The notes under the pieces are model-generated. The model was given only the letters and a program-made list of their open reading frames with translations. It made no database searches and had not been told where the DNA came from. A program made the position numbers and the translations under genes. Of a DNA stretch of 42,169 nt, positions 24,148-32,984 are shown piece after piece; the first letter of the stretch is position 1, and every line of letters begins with the position of its first letter. Source of the stretch: Chloroflexota bacterium (lineage in GTDB: Bacteria; Chloroflexota; JAHJIN01); contig JAHJIN010000573.1 of assembly GCA_018823415.1 (NCBI GenBank), positions 1 to 42,169 of the forward strand, given 5' to 3'.

Positions 24148-25621
24148 ATGCTCACGTTAGGTGACATCCTGGCAGGATTGCATTACGATCTACCGCCGGC
24201 GTGCGGGCCGCATCCGGCGGTGACGCGGGCGGCCGCTGGCGTGGCGTTTGCCAACGTGGTCGTCGACTCGCGGCAGGTCAAGCCGGGCACCCTGTTTGTA
24301 GCCCTGCGCGGCGAGCACAGCGACGGCCACGCCTACGTGCGCGACGCCCTGAAACGGGGCGCGACCGGCGCCCTCGTCCAGCACACCGAGGCCCTCGCCG
24401 GCCTGACCGTACCCATCCTGCGCGCCACCGACCCGCCATCGCGCGCGCGAGCTGGCGCCGCCGGTGCTCATCCTGGTGGACGATACCCTGCTTGCCTTGC
24501 AACGCATCGCCGGGTACTGGCGCGCCCTGTTCGACGTGCCGGCGGTGGCTATCACCGGCAGCGTGGGCAAGACCACGGCCAAAGAGGTCATCGCCGGGGT
24601 GCTGGCCCAGCGTTATCAGGTGTTCAAGAATCCTGGCAATATGAACAACGAGTTGGGCCTGCCGCTGACGCTGCTGCAACTGACGGACAAGGCCGAGCGG
24701 GCCGTGCTCGAAATGGGCACGTATGCCCAGGGCGAGATCGACTTGCTGTGCCGGTTGGGCCGGCCTCGCACCGGCGTCGTCACCAACGTGGGGCCGGTGC
24801 ACCTGAGCCGCCTGGGCAGCATCGAGGCCATCACCGCCGCCAAGTCCGAGTTGCCGGCTGCCCTGCCGCCGGCGCCAGAAGGCACCGCCATCCTCAACGG
24901 CGACGATGCCCGAGTCCGCACCATGGCCCAGCACACCCAGGCCCAGGTACAGTTTTACGGTCTGGACCCGGCGTTCGACTTTTGGGCCGACGAGATCGAG
25001 AGCTACGGGTTGGAAGGGATGCAGTTCCGGCTGCACCACCAGGACGAGTCGATGGTGCTGCACACGCCGCTGCTGGGCCGGCACAGCGTCCACACCGCCC
25101 TGGCCGCCGCCGCCGTGGGCCTGGTCGAGGGTCTCACCTGGCCCGAGATTGTCAGGGGCCTCACGCAGACCCAGGAGCAACTGCGGCTCATCGTGCTGCC
25201 GGGCAACAACGATTCCACCATCATTGATGACACGTACAACGCCAGCCCCGATTCCGTCATCGCCGCGCTCAACCTGCTGGCCGAACTGGACGGTCGGCAC
25301 GTCGCCGTGCTGGGCGACATGCTGGAGCTGGGCTCGTACGAAGAAGAGGGGCACCGGCTGGTGGGCCGTCGCGCCGCCGAGGTGCTCCAGGCGTTGGTGA
25401 CGGTGGGCGATCTGGGCCGGCTCATCGGCGAAGAAGCCCGGGACGCCGGCCTGGCCGACGTGTACCTGGCCGCCGACAATGCCCAGGCTATCGACCACCT
25501 GCGCCGGATCCTTCGGCCCGGCGACCGGGTGCTGATCAAAGGCTCGCGGGGCCTGGCTATGGAAGAAATCGTGGGGGCGGTGGCAACGTACCCGGGTGCC
25601 ACCACCCCCAAGGCCCCGTAA
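24148..25621 (+). CDS. murF: UDP-MurNAc-tripeptide:D-Ala-D-Ala ligase MurF, interrupted by an apparent frameshift
   Basis: The N-terminal Mur ligase domain begins at ATG 24148 (MLTLGDILAGLHYD, with GAGGG upstream) and runs in one frame to about 24439 (VVDSRQVKPGTLFVALRG, DGHAYVRDALKRGATGALV). The rest is in the next frame, readable from REL APPVLILVDD just after 24450: P-loop AITGSVGKTTAKEVI, PGNMNNELGLPLTLLQL, LEMGTYAQGEIDLL and IDDTYNASPDSVIAAL. The switch lies at the (CG)5 tract 24440-24449; one additional CG unit restores a continuous protein. The remaining domains show no decay, so a sequence error or a recent or slipping repeat is more likely than an old pseudogene. As given, a GTG at 24464 could start a 385-residue product lacking the UDP-substrate domain. 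MurF is essential for peptidoglycan precursor synthesis. Confidence 0.85.
24440..24449. repeat. (CG)5 dinucleotide tract at the murF frameshift
   Basis: Five CG units in a row at the exact point where MurF homology changes frame. A gain or loss of one unit by slippage or base-calling changes the frame; six units would read P-S-R-A-R-E-L-A-P-P-V in one frame. Confidence 0.75.
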
Positions 25622-25635
25622 CAGGAGAATGCCGC

Positions 25636-26697
25636 ATGGCCTACTCGCTGGTCGTAGGCACCGTAACCTTTTTGATTGCCGTGGTGATGGGCGCGCCGCT
25701 CATCCGCTGGCTCAAGCGACACCGCATTGGCAAGCAAATCCGCATCGACGGGCCATCGTCACACCAGACGAAAACGGGCACTCCGACGATGGGCGGCCTG
25801 ATGATCCTGGCACCGGTCATTGTCATTACCATCGTTCTGAACGTATTGAACCTGATCGGCATCGTGTACGAGTCGCTGCCCATCCCCGAGGGCGAGCTGG
25901 CGACCTTTTTGGCCAGCCTGATGGGGCCCAGCACCAAGTTCATCGGCCTGTCCATCCTGTTCCCGCTGGGCGTGCTGGTGGCCTATGGCACGCTGGGAGG
26001 CTTTGACGATTACGTGGGCGTGCGCGGACTGCGCGAGGAGCGCGGCACCGGCGTGCTGGCCCGCTACAAGCTGTTGTGGCAAATCCTGTTCGCGGTTGGC
26101 GTGGCGGTCGGCCTGCACGTTCTCCTGGACCTGCGCAGCCTGGCCATCCCCACCATCCCCGACAAGATCGAAATTGGGCTGTTGTATATCCCGCTGGCGG
26201 CGTTTATCATCGTGGCCTTTTCCAATGCCGTCAACCTGTCTGATGGGCTGGACGGGCTGGCCGGCGGCACATCGGCCATCGCCTTTGTGGCCTATGGGGT
26301 CATTGCCCTGCTCCAGGGGCAGATCTATCTGGTGCTCTTTTGTTTTACCATGACCGGCGCGCTCCTGGCGTTCCTGTGGTACAACGCCTACCCGGCCCAG
26401 CTCTTTATGGGCGATGTGGGGTCGCTGGCCGTGGGCGCGACGCTGGCCGTGGTGGGATTGATGACCGGCCAATGGCTGCTGCTGCCCATCGTGGGCGCGG
26501 TCTTTGTGGTCGAGGCGCTGTCGGACGTGTTACAGGTGGGTTATTTCAAGCTCACCAAAGGCAAACGCATATTCAAGATGGCACCCCTACATCATCACTT
26601 TGAATTGCTGGGGTGGAGCGAGGTCCAGGTGGTACAGCGTTTCTGGCTGGTCGCTATCCTGGCCGCCATGCTGGGGGTGGCCCTGGCGTTAGTGTAG
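25636..26697 (+). CDS. mraY: Phospho-MurNAc-pentapeptide transferase MraY
   Basis: 353 residues with about ten TM segments. Conserved catalytic residues are present: DD at 124-125 (GFDDYVGV), NLSDGLDGLAGG (200-211), FMGDVGSLAVG with D260, and a C-terminal HHHFELLGWSE. SHQTKTGTPTMGG (42-54) is the MraY-specific segment that separates it from WecA. It forms lipid I at the membrane from UDP-MurNAc-pentapeptide and undecaprenyl phosphate. AGGAG at 25623-25627 precedes the ATG. Its intact GD contrasts with the WecA-like protein at 13204-14235. Confidence 0.97.
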   Translation: MAYSLVVGTVTFLIAVVMGAPLIRWLKRHRIGKQIRIDGPSSHQTKTGTPTMGGLMILAPVIVITIVLNVLNLIGIVYESLPIPEGELATFLASLMGPSTKFIGLSILFPLGVLVAYGTLGGFDDYVGVRGLREERGTGVLARYKLLWQILFAVGVAVGLHVLLDLRSLAIPTIPDKIEIGLLYIPLAAFIIVAFSNAVNLSDGLDGLAGGTSAIAFVAYGVIALLQGQIYLVLFCFTMTGALLAFLWYNAYPAQLFMGDVGSLAVGATLAVVGLMTGQWLLLPIVGAVFVVEALSDVLQVGYFKLTKGKRIFKMAPLHHHFELLGWSEVQVVQRFWLVAILAAMLGVALALV

Positions 26698-26726
26698 CAG
26701 ATTGCAGATTGAGGAGGCAAAGTCGC

Positions 26727-27077
26727 ATGGCAATACAGAGACAGATAATCGCGCGCACGAGCAGCGGCCGGCGCGTGGTGAGCCAGGGCACGATGCTGGA
26801 GCTATTGCTCCCGTCGCGGGTGCGCCGCAAGGTGCTGGCCCTGTTCATGATCAACCCGGAGGAACGGTTGCACATCCGCGAGATCGAGCGGCGCACCGAG
26901 GAAGACTTTCAGGGCGTGCGCCGTGAGCTCAACCGCCTGGAACGCGCCGGTCTGCTGCGCAGCAAGCGAGTGTCCAACCTGAAATTTTACAGCCTGAACA
27001 AAGAGTTTTACCTGTACCCGGAACTGCGCAGCATCATCATCAAGTCCGAGCGCGCCGGCGAAGGTATTTACCGCTAA
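26727..27077 (+). CDS. Small winged-helix DNA-binding protein inside the dcw cluster
   Basis: 116 residues. Residues about 23-100 form a winged helix of the type often attached to minimal nucleotidyltransferases: SRVRRKVLALFMINPEERLH, IREIERRTEEDFQGVRRELN (recognition helix), RLERAGLLRSKRV and a wing NLKFYSLN, then FYLYPELRSIIIKS. No nucleotidyltransferase domain follows. The ATG has GAGGAGG at 26711-26717 upstream. It ends two bases before the murD start, so it is cotranscribed. Its role is unknown; it could be a regulator of the cluster in addition to MraZ. The upstream gap contains a GCAGATTGCAGATTG tandem of the heptamer ATTGCAG. Confidence 0.82.
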   Translation: MAIQRQIIARTSSGRRVVSQGTMLELLLPSRVRRKVLALFMINPEERLHIREIERRTEEDFQGVRRELNRLERAGLLRSKRVSNLKFYSLNKEFYLYPELRSIIIKSERAGEGIYR

Positions 27078-27079
27078 CC

Positions 27080-28501
27080 GTGGACCGGGCATTGTTGCGC
27101 GGGCGGCGCTGTCTGATGGTGGGGCTGGCGCGCGAGGGCACGGCCCTGGCGCGGTTCCTGGCGCAGGCCGGGGCGCGGGTCACGGTCACTGACCAACTGC
27201 CGGCCGAACGCCTGGCCGAACCGTTGGCGGCGCTGGCCGACCTGCCACTGGCCTATGCCCTGGGCGGTCATCCGGTGGCCGGGTTGCTCCAGGACACCGA
27301 GGCCGTGTTCGCCAGCCCGGGCGTCCCGCAGACGACGCCGGTGCTGGTGGCAGCCCGGGAGCGCGGCCTGCCTGTGAGCACCGAGACGCGGCTGTTCGTG
27401 CAGCTCTGTCCCGGCCCCACGGTGGGTATCACCGGCTCCAGCGGCAAGACCACCACCACCAGCCTGGTGGGCGAGATGCTGCGCGCAGCCGGGCAGCCCA
27501 CCTGGGTGGGTGGCAACATCGGCCAACCGCTCATTCTGGAACTGGACCGCATGAGCGCCGATAGCTGGGCGGTGCTCGAACTGTCCAGCTTTCAGCTCGA
27601 ACTGTACGGCCCCCAGGCCGGCGTGCACGATGACCTGGCCCTGGGGGGGGCGTTGGTCGGCGGCGGCACCAGCCCACACATTGCGGCGGTGCTGAACGTG
27701 ACGCCGAATCACCTGGACCGCCACGCTTCGATGGAGGAGTACGCCCAGGCCAAACACAACATCTTGCGCTATCAGGGACCGGCCGATTGGGTCGTGCTGA
27801 ACCCGGACGACGCGTGGACGGCACGCTGGATAGCCGATGCGCCGGGGCGCGTGGTGCAGTTCAGCCGGCGCCACCAGGTTTCCCTGGGTGCGTACCTGGA
27901 CGGCGATACCGTGTTGGTGTGCCGCGAGGGCCGGCAGCAGACCGTGTGCACCGTGAGCGACATTCGGCTGCGCGGCGCGCACAACCAGGAGAACGTGCTG
28001 GCCGCCTGCGCCGTAGCCCTGGTAGCGGGCGTGGACCCCGCCGCCATGCGAGAGGCCATCGCCGGGTTCACCGGCGTGGAACATCGCCTGGAGCCGGTAC
28101 GCACGCTGGACGGCGTGCTGTGGGTCAACGATTCCATCGCCACGTCGCCCGAGCGCGCAGTGGCAGACCTGCGCAGTTTCGACCAGCCCATTGTGCTGCT
28201 GGCTGGCGGACGCGACAAGCATCTGCCCTGGGGCGATTGGGCCGCCGAGGTGGCCCGGAGCGTGCGCGTGCTGGTCCTCTTTGGCGAGGCCAGCGACCTC
28301 GTCGAACGCGAGTTGGCCAGGGCCGGCGTGACGGTGGCGCTCCATCGCGGCGAGACGCTGGCCGGAGCCGTGGCGCTGGCCCGGCGCGAGGCCCGACCCG
28401 GCGACGTGGTGCTACTGGCCCCCGGCGGCACCAGTTTTGACGCTTTTGGCGACTTTGCCGCGCGCGGCCAGCACTTCAAGGAGCTAGTCCGCCAACTCTA
28501 G
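27080..28501 (+). CDS. murD: UDP-N-acetylmuramoylalanine-D-glutamate ligase
   Basis: 473 residues. An N-terminal Rossmann domain starts GRRCLMVGLAREGTALARFL; the P-loop is GITGSSGKTTTT (about 115-126); LELSSFQLE and NVTPNHLDRHAS are in the central domain; and GVEHRLEPV, WVNDSIATSPE and LLAGGRDKHLPW are diagnostic for MurD. The product adds D-Glu to UDP-MurNAc-L-Ala. A Gly-rich insertion around residues 180-195 (LGGALVGGGTSPH) is longer than in E. coli MurD. GTG start, two bases after the winged-helix stop. Confidence 0.96.
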   Translation: MDRALLRGRRCLMVGLAREGTALARFLAQAGARVTVTDQLPAERLAEPLAALADLPLAYALGGHPVAGLLQDTEAVFASPGVPQTTPVLVAARERGLPVSTETRLFVQLCPGPTVGITGSSGKTTTTSLVGEMLRAAGQPTWVGGNIGQPLILELDRMSADSWAVLELSSFQLELYGPQAGVHDDLALGGALVGGGTSPHIAAVLNVTPNHLDRHASMEEYAQAKHNILRYQGPADWVVLNPDDAWTARWIADAPGRVVQFSRRHQVSLGAYLDGDTVLVCREGRQQTVCTVSDIRLRGAHNQENVLAACAVALVAGVDPAAMREAIAGFTGVEHRLEPVRTLDGVLWVNDSIATSPERAVADLRSFDQPIVLLAGGRDKHLPWGDWAAEVARSVRVLVLFGEASDLVERELARAGVTVALHRGETLAGAVALARREARPGDVVLLAPGGTSFDAFGDFAARGQHFKELVRQL

Positions 28502-28518
28502 GTATTCTTGACGCTCAG

Positions 28519-28580
28519 AGGCGGTGCGGGGTGTTGGGAGAGGGACGCCTCAGCCCATAGCGGCCCACCCCGCACCGCCT
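28519..28580 (+). other. Large hairpin between murD and ftsW
   Basis: AGGCGGTGCGGGGTG (28519-28533) pairs perfectly with CACCCCGCACCGCCT (28566-28580) over 15 bp around a 32-base loop. A second small stem, CACTCG with CGAGTG, follows just before the ftsW start. There is no T run, so a terminator is not evident; it may be a leader structure, an mRNA processing site or a repeat. It occupies most of the 114-base murD-ftsW gap. Confidence 0.55.
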
Positions 28581-28615
28581 GGTACACTCGATCACACATA
28601 GCGAGTGGTGACAAC

Positions 28616-29836
28616 ATGGTTAGCACAACCCTGGAACGCCTACCGGCAACCAAAATCAAGACCTTGCGCCACAACCTCGACTATCCCTTGTTGGTGACAG
28701 TCGCGGTGCTGGTGATCTTTGGTGTGGTAATGGTATACAGCTCCAGCTATGTCGTGGCCTACCGCGAGCTGGACGACCCACACTATTTCTTTGTGCGCCA
28801 GGTGGTCTGGGTAGGATTGGGGATGATCCTGATGCTGGCCTTGAGCCGGGTACCGTATCACTGGTGGGCCAAGTGGGCCACCCCGGGCCTGGTCATCATC
28901 GTCATCGCACTACTGGTGACGCAATTCACGCCCTTGGGTGTCGATTATGGCGGGGCGCGGCGCTGGCTGCGCCTGGGACCGCCGCCTATCCCGGCACTTC
29001 AGCCCAGCGACTTTGCCAAGCTGGCGATCATTGTGTTTCTGGCGGCTTTTCTGGGCGACCATCCAACCCGGGCCAGCGAGGTCCGGCGCGGCCTGCTGCC
29101 TTTTATCGGCGTGATGGGCATGCTGGCCGGGCTGATGGTCATTGCCCAGCGCGACCTGGGCACCACCATTATTGTGCTGGTGATCGCCACGACCGTGTTC
29201 TTTGTCGGCGGCGCCGACCCGTGGCACCTGGGAGTCATTGCCGTGATCGGGTCGGCCTTTGGCCTGGTCATGGCCGCCATCGAACCCTATCGCTGGCAGC
29301 GCATCACCACGTTTCTGAGCCCATTTCAAGACACGCAAGGCTCTGGCTACCAAATGGCGCATATCCTAATGGCCCTGGGGTCCGGTGGGCTGACCGGCCA
29401 GGGTCTGGGCGCCAGTCGCGAAAAGTTCATGTACCTGCCCGGCACCCACACCGACAGCATCTTTGCCGTGGTAGGCGAAGAACTGGGGCTGATCGGATGT
29501 CTGGCGGTGGTTCTGCTGTTTGCCCTGTTGGCCTATCGCGGGTATCAGGTGGCCCTGCGCGCGCCGGATCGCCTGGGCTTTTTGATGGCGACCGGCATCA
29601 CCACCTGGATCACGTTCCAGGCATTTGTGAACCTGGCCGGCACCACCAACACTCTGCCGCTGACCGGCGTGCCGCTGCCATTCATCAGTTCGGGCGGCTC
29701 GTCCATGATCGCGTGCCTCATGGGGGTGGGCGTGCTGCTCAACATCTCGCGCCACCGGGCCGGCGTGGTCGAAGGGTCCGCACCGGCGTCTCGGCCGGCC
29801 ATCACCGTCACCAGCACCCGCCGGACAAGGGGATGA
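28616..29836 (+). CDS. ftsW: Peptidoglycan glycosyltransferase FtsW (SEDS family)
   Basis: 406 residues with ten TM segments. SEDS motifs: FGVVMVYSSS in TM1, the QPSDFAKLAIIVFLA segment, HTDSIFAVVGEELGLIG in the large external loop, and PLTGVPLPFISSGGSS near the C-terminus. FtsW polymerises lipid II at the septum with its partner class B PBP, encoded upstream at 22397. The start is set at ATG 28616 by family alignment; the frame is open further upstream, but that region is the non-coding hairpin. The ribosome binding site is weak. The stop (TGA) lies right before the murG start. Confidence 0.95.
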   Translation: MVSTTLERLPATKIKTLRHNLDYPLLVTVAVLVIFGVVMVYSSSYVVAYRELDDPHYFFVRQVVWVGLGMILMLALSRVPYHWWAKWATPGLVIIVIALLVTQFTPLGVDYGGARRWLRLGPPPIPALQPSDFAKLAIIVFLAAFLGDHPTRASEVRRGLLPFIGVMGMLAGLMVIAQRDLGTTIIVLVIATTVFFVGGADPWHLGVIAVIGSAFGLVMAAIEPYRWQRITTFLSPFQDTQGSGYQMAHILMALGSGGLTGQGLGASREKFMYLPGTHTDSIFAVVGEELGLIGCLAVVLLFALLAYRGYQVALRAPDRLGFLMATGITTWITFQAFVNLAGTTNTLPLTGVPLPFISSGGSSMIACLMGVGVLLNISRHRAGVVEGSAPASRPAITVTSTRRTRG

Positions 29837-29838
29837 CC

Positions 29839-30924
29839 ATGCGCCTGTTGGTGAGCGGTGGCGGCACCGGCGGTCACGTCTACCCTATCCTGAGCGCCCT
29901 GGCCGGGTTTGCAGAGCCGCTCACCGTGCTCTATGTGGGGCGCAGTGACGGCATGGAACAAGACATCGTGGGCCGCACCGACCTGCCGTTTCGAGGGCTG
30001 CGCATGGGCGGCGGCCTGCGGGGCGTGCCGCCCTGGGTGGCGGCCGGCAACGCAGCGCTCATGCTGCGGGCTGGGTGGGAAGCGCTGGGCGTGGTGCGCG
30101 ATTTTGACCCGGCGGTCACGTTTGTCACCGGCGGCTTTGTGTGCGTGCCGGTGGTGCTGGCGAGTTGGGTCCGGCGCGTGCCGGTCCTGGTCTATCTGCC
30201 AGACATCGAGCCCGGGTTGGCCGTGCGCTTTTTGGCCCACTTTGCCACGCGCATTGCCGCTACGGCCGAAGCGTCACGCGCCTACTTGCCGGCGCACAAG
30301 GTCGTGGTAACCGGCTACCCGGTGCGTCCGGCGCTCTGGACCACCGACCGGGCCGCGGCCCGCGCGCATTGGGGCCTGGAGCCGACAGACCGGCTGCTGC
30401 TCGTATTCGGCGGGAGCCAGGGCGCGCACTCGATCAACATGGCCGTGGGCCGGGATCTGGAACGCCTGACCGAGGCGGCCGTGGTGATTCACGTCTGCGG
30501 CCGCGACGACGAGGCTGATTTTGCGGCGCGCCGGGCGGCGCTGCCGGCCCATCTGCAGGACCGCTATCGGCCCTATGGCTATCTACACGAGATGCCGCTG
30601 GCCCTGGTGGCGGCGGATCTGGCGGTTTCGCGCGCCGGGGCCTCGGCCCTGGGCGAATACCCGGCCACCGGCCTGCCCAGCGTGCTGATCCCGTATCCAC
30701 ACGCCGGGGCACACCAGTATCACAATGCCCGGCACATGGTGGCAGCTGGTGCGGCGGTGCTTTTGGAAAACGACGAATTGCGCACGCAGGGGCTATGGCC
30801 CACGGTCCAACCCCTGCTGGACGACCCGGATCGCCGGACTACAATGGTCCAGACGGCCCGGGCCCTGGCGAGGCCCGAAGCGGTCTCGCACATCGGGACG
30901 CTATTGACCGGGCTGGCCGCCTGA
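29839..30924 (+). CDS. murG: UDP-GlcNAc:lipid I N-acetylglucosaminyltransferase MurG
   Basis: 361 residues. N-terminal GGGTGGHVYP, then YVGRSDGMEQDIV, TGGFVCVPVVLAS, a FGGSQGAHSINMAV UDP-binding segment, and SRAGASALGEYPATGLPSVLIPYP. The segment equivalent to HEQNAVPG in most MurG proteins is LPDIEPG here, a marked substitution that I associate with Chloroflexota. It makes lipid II at the inner face of the membrane. ATG 29839 is preferred, since AAGGGG (29827-29832) is six bases away; ATG 29833, overlapping the ftsW stop, is possible. Confidence 0.94.
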   Translation: MRLLVSGGGTGGHVYPILSALAGFAEPLTVLYVGRSDGMEQDIVGRTDLPFRGLRMGGGLRGVPPWVAAGNAALMLRAGWEALGVVRDFDPAVTFVTGGFVCVPVVLASWVRRVPVLVYLPDIEPGLAVRFLAHFATRIAATAEASRAYLPAHKVVVTGYPVRPALWTTDRAAARAHWGLEPTDRLLLVFGGSQGAHSINMAVGRDLERLTEAAVVIHVCGRDDEADFAARRAALPAHLQDRYRPYGYLHEMPLALVAADLAVSRAGASALGEYPATGLPSVLIPYPHAGAHQYHNARHMVAAGAAVLLENDELRTQGLWPTVQPLLDDPDRRTTMVQTARALARPEAVSHIGTLLTGLAA

Positions 30925-30942
30925 CAAGGCCAAGGGGGTACC

Positions 30943-31611
30943 ATGAGCTCTGGTCGCGTGATCGACATCACCAACTGGTTCTACATCATCATCCCGCTCG
31001 TGCTGTTATGCGCTGTCATCGGGTTCAGGCGGGGCTGGAAGATCGAGGCGGTCACCGCGGCCGGGGTGCTGTTCACCGGGCTGGTCCTGGCCGAAGCCGG
31101 CAATGCCCTGATCAACATCGTGAACAAGCTGCCCAAGCTGGTCTACTTCCTCATCGGCGAGGATATTCCAGACGTCCCACCGCTCATCCAGGGCGCTGGC
31201 AACGAGGCTCTGTTCAAGCTGGGCGTATTCGCCATCGGAATCGTGCTGTTTTACATGGTGCCCAACGTGTTCATCAAGCGGCCCACCGGCATCCCCGGCA
31301 CCAAGAACACCACTTCCACCTGGGGCGAGCGATTTGTGGGCGCGTTCATCGGCGGCCTGACGGGGTTCATGATCTTTAACCTAGGGTTGCAATGGATCGC
31401 CGATTTTATCGAGGCGTATCCCAGCTCAGGCAAGATGCAGGTCGATTTGCAAACCACCATCATCCTGCCGCCGCCCAACGAGTTGTTGGACCCGGCCAAG
31501 TGGTTCCTCGTCGCCAAACCGCTGGTGCTTGTGGGGCTGATGGGGAGCGTGCTGCTGGCGGTTATCTATTTCACTATCCTGTGTCCCAAAAAAGGCGACA
31601 AGAGCGGCTGA
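30943..31611 (+). CDS. CvpA-like membrane protein of the dcw cluster
   Basis: 222 residues with about four TM segments (roughly 12-32, 40-60, 87-105 and 183-205). The N-terminal FRRGWKIEAVTAAGVLFTGLVLAE and the later ERFVGAFIGGLTGFMI resemble the spacing of CvpA (colicin V production) family proteins, but similarity is weak by eye. A soluble stretch (about 130-180) faces one side. AAGGGGG lies before the ATG. It is tightly placed between murG (18 bases) and murC (two bases), so it is expressed with them; function unknown. Confidence 0.7.
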   Translation: MSSGRVIDITNWFYIIIPLVLLCAVIGFRRGWKIEAVTAAGVLFTGLVLAEAGNALINIVNKLPKLVYFLIGEDIPDVPPLIQGAGNEALFKLGVFAIGIVLFYMVPNVFIKRPTGIPGTKNTTSTWGERFVGAFIGGLTGFMIFNLGLQWIADFIEAYPSSGKMQVDLQTTIILPPPNELLDPAKWFLVAKPLVLVGLMGSVLLAVIYFTILCPKKGDKSG

Positions 31612-31613
31612 CC

Positions 31614-32984
31614 ATGCACACGCATCTGGTAGGGATCGGCGGGGCCGGGATGAGCCCGATGGCCGCGATCCTGCTACAACGAGGCGAATCTGTGTCGGGG
31701 TCGGATATGCAGGCCACGCCGATTACGGCGGACCTGGCGGCCCGGGGCGCTGTGGTGGTCCAGGGTCATCGGCCCGAGCACGTGAACGGGGCCGACCGAG
31801 TGGTCATCTCGAGCGCGGTCCCGGCGGATAACCCCGAGCTGGTAGAGGCGCGCCGCCGGGGCCTGCCGGTCCTCAAGGCCGCCGAACTGCTGGGCGAGAT
31901 CATGCGGGACCGGGTGGGGCTATGCGTGGCCGGCACGCACGGCAAGACCACCACCACCGCCCTGCTGGCCCTGGCCCTGCGCGAGGCGGGCCTAGACCCC
32001 GGCTTTGTCATCGGCGGGGTGCCGCAAGACCTGCCCACCAGCGGCCACTGGGGCACCGGCCCGCATTTTGTGGCCGAGGCCGACGAATACGACCGCCGCT
32101 TTCTGGCCCTGACGCCGCAGGTGGCCGTCATCACCAGCCTGGACGCGGATCACCTGGATGTGTACGGTACCATGGACGCGCTGCAAGACGCCTTCGCGGC
32201 CTTTGCTGCCCGGGTTCCGGCCGATGGTTACGTGGTGGGCTGTGGGGACGAGGCGCGCGTGCTGGCACTGCACCAGCGCCCCGAATTGCGCGGCACCTGG
32301 GTCACCTACGGGCTGGGGCCGGGCCACGATTGGTCGGCCACCAATATGACGCCCAATGACGCCGGGGGGCATGATTTCGCCGTCAGCGGGGCCGGCGAGT
32401 TTCGCTTGCAGGTGCCAGGCCGGCACAACGTCGCCAACGCCACGGCCGTCGTCGCCGTGGCCGGGCTGCTAGGCGTGGACATGGACGCCGTGCGTCGCGC
32501 TCTGGCCGGCTTTCGAGGCGTCCAACGACGCTTTGAGGTGCTGGGTGAGGTGAACGGCGTGCCGGTGATCGACGATTACGCCCATCACCCGGCCGAGATC
32601 CGGGCCACGCTGGCGGCGGCGCGACAGCGCTACCCGGGGCGCCGCCTGGTGGCGGTGCATCAGCCGCACACCTACACGCGCACCCGGGCCCTGCTGACCG
32701 AGTTCGCCTCGGCCCTGGCGCAAGCAGACGTGGTGATGCTCACGCCCATCTATGCCGCCCGCGAGCGCGATACCCTGGGCGTCAGCAGCGCCGATTTGGC
32801 CGCCGCGATGGACCGCGTCATCCTGACGGACAGCCTGGACGAGGCCGCAGCGCGCGTGTTGGAATTGCTCCGGCCCAGCGACGTGCTCATCACGCTGGGC
32901 GCCGGGGACGTGAACCGTATTGCGTATTCCGTAATTCGTGGCTATTGGCCGGAGGTAAATGATGGTCGCTCGTCGTCAAGCTAA
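31614..32984 (+). CDS. murC: UDP-N-acetylmuramate-L-alanine ligase
   Basis: 456 residues. It starts MHTHLVGIGGAGMSPMAAIL, the dinucleotide-like N-terminal domain of MurC; P-loop VAGTHGKTTTTALLAL (about 104-119); EADEYDRRFL; SLDADHLDVYG; GVQRRFEVLG; and DDYAHHPAEI in the C-terminal domain. It adds L-Ala to UDP-MurNAc. The start is two bases after the stop of the CvpA-like gene. The final 23 bases overlap the next gene, whose ribosome binding site GGAGG (32951-32955) lies within murC. Confidence 0.97.
   Translation: MHTHLVGIGGAGMSPMAAILLQRGESVSGSDMQATPITADLAARGAVVVQGHRPEHVNGADRVVISSAVPADNPELVEARRRGLPVLKAAELLGEIMRDRVGLCVAGTHGKTTTTALLALALREAGLDPGFVIGGVPQDLPTSGHWGTGPHFVAEADEYDRRFLALTPQVAVITSLDADHLDVYGTMDALQDAFAAFAARVPADGYVVGCGDEARVLALHQRPELRGTWVTYGLGPGHDWSATNMTPNDAGGHDFAVSGAGEFRLQVPGRHNVANATAVVAVAGLLGVDMDAVRRALAGFRGVQRRFEVLGEVNGVPVIDDYAHHPAEIRATLAAARQRYPGRRLVAVHQPHTYTRTRALLTEFASALAQADVVMLTPIYAARERDTLGVSSADLAAAMDRVILTDSLDEAAARVLELLRPSDVLITLGAGDVNRIAYSVIRGYWPEVNDGRSSSS

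Noticed and set aside
24440..24449. Programmed +1 ribosomal frameshift in murF
   Set aside because: The original frame has no stop codon near the shift (it stays open for about 260 codons) and there is no known slippery or stimulatory signal, so slippage or sequence error is more likely.
24450..25227. Reading the murF N-terminal frame onward to 25227
   Set aside because: After about 24450 the peptide is Gly/Arg/Ala/His-rich without Mur ligase motifs, while the other frame holds all of them.
28508..28615. N-terminal extension of ftsW upstream of ATG 28616
   Set aside because: The extra residues are encoded by a perfect 15-bp hairpin and do not fit FtsW proteins, which begin shortly before TM1.
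32959..32961. ATG 32959 as start of the second winged-helix gene
   Set aside because: It is only three bases from GGAGG, whereas ATG 32962 has six-base spacing. The difference is a single residue, so this is a preference only.
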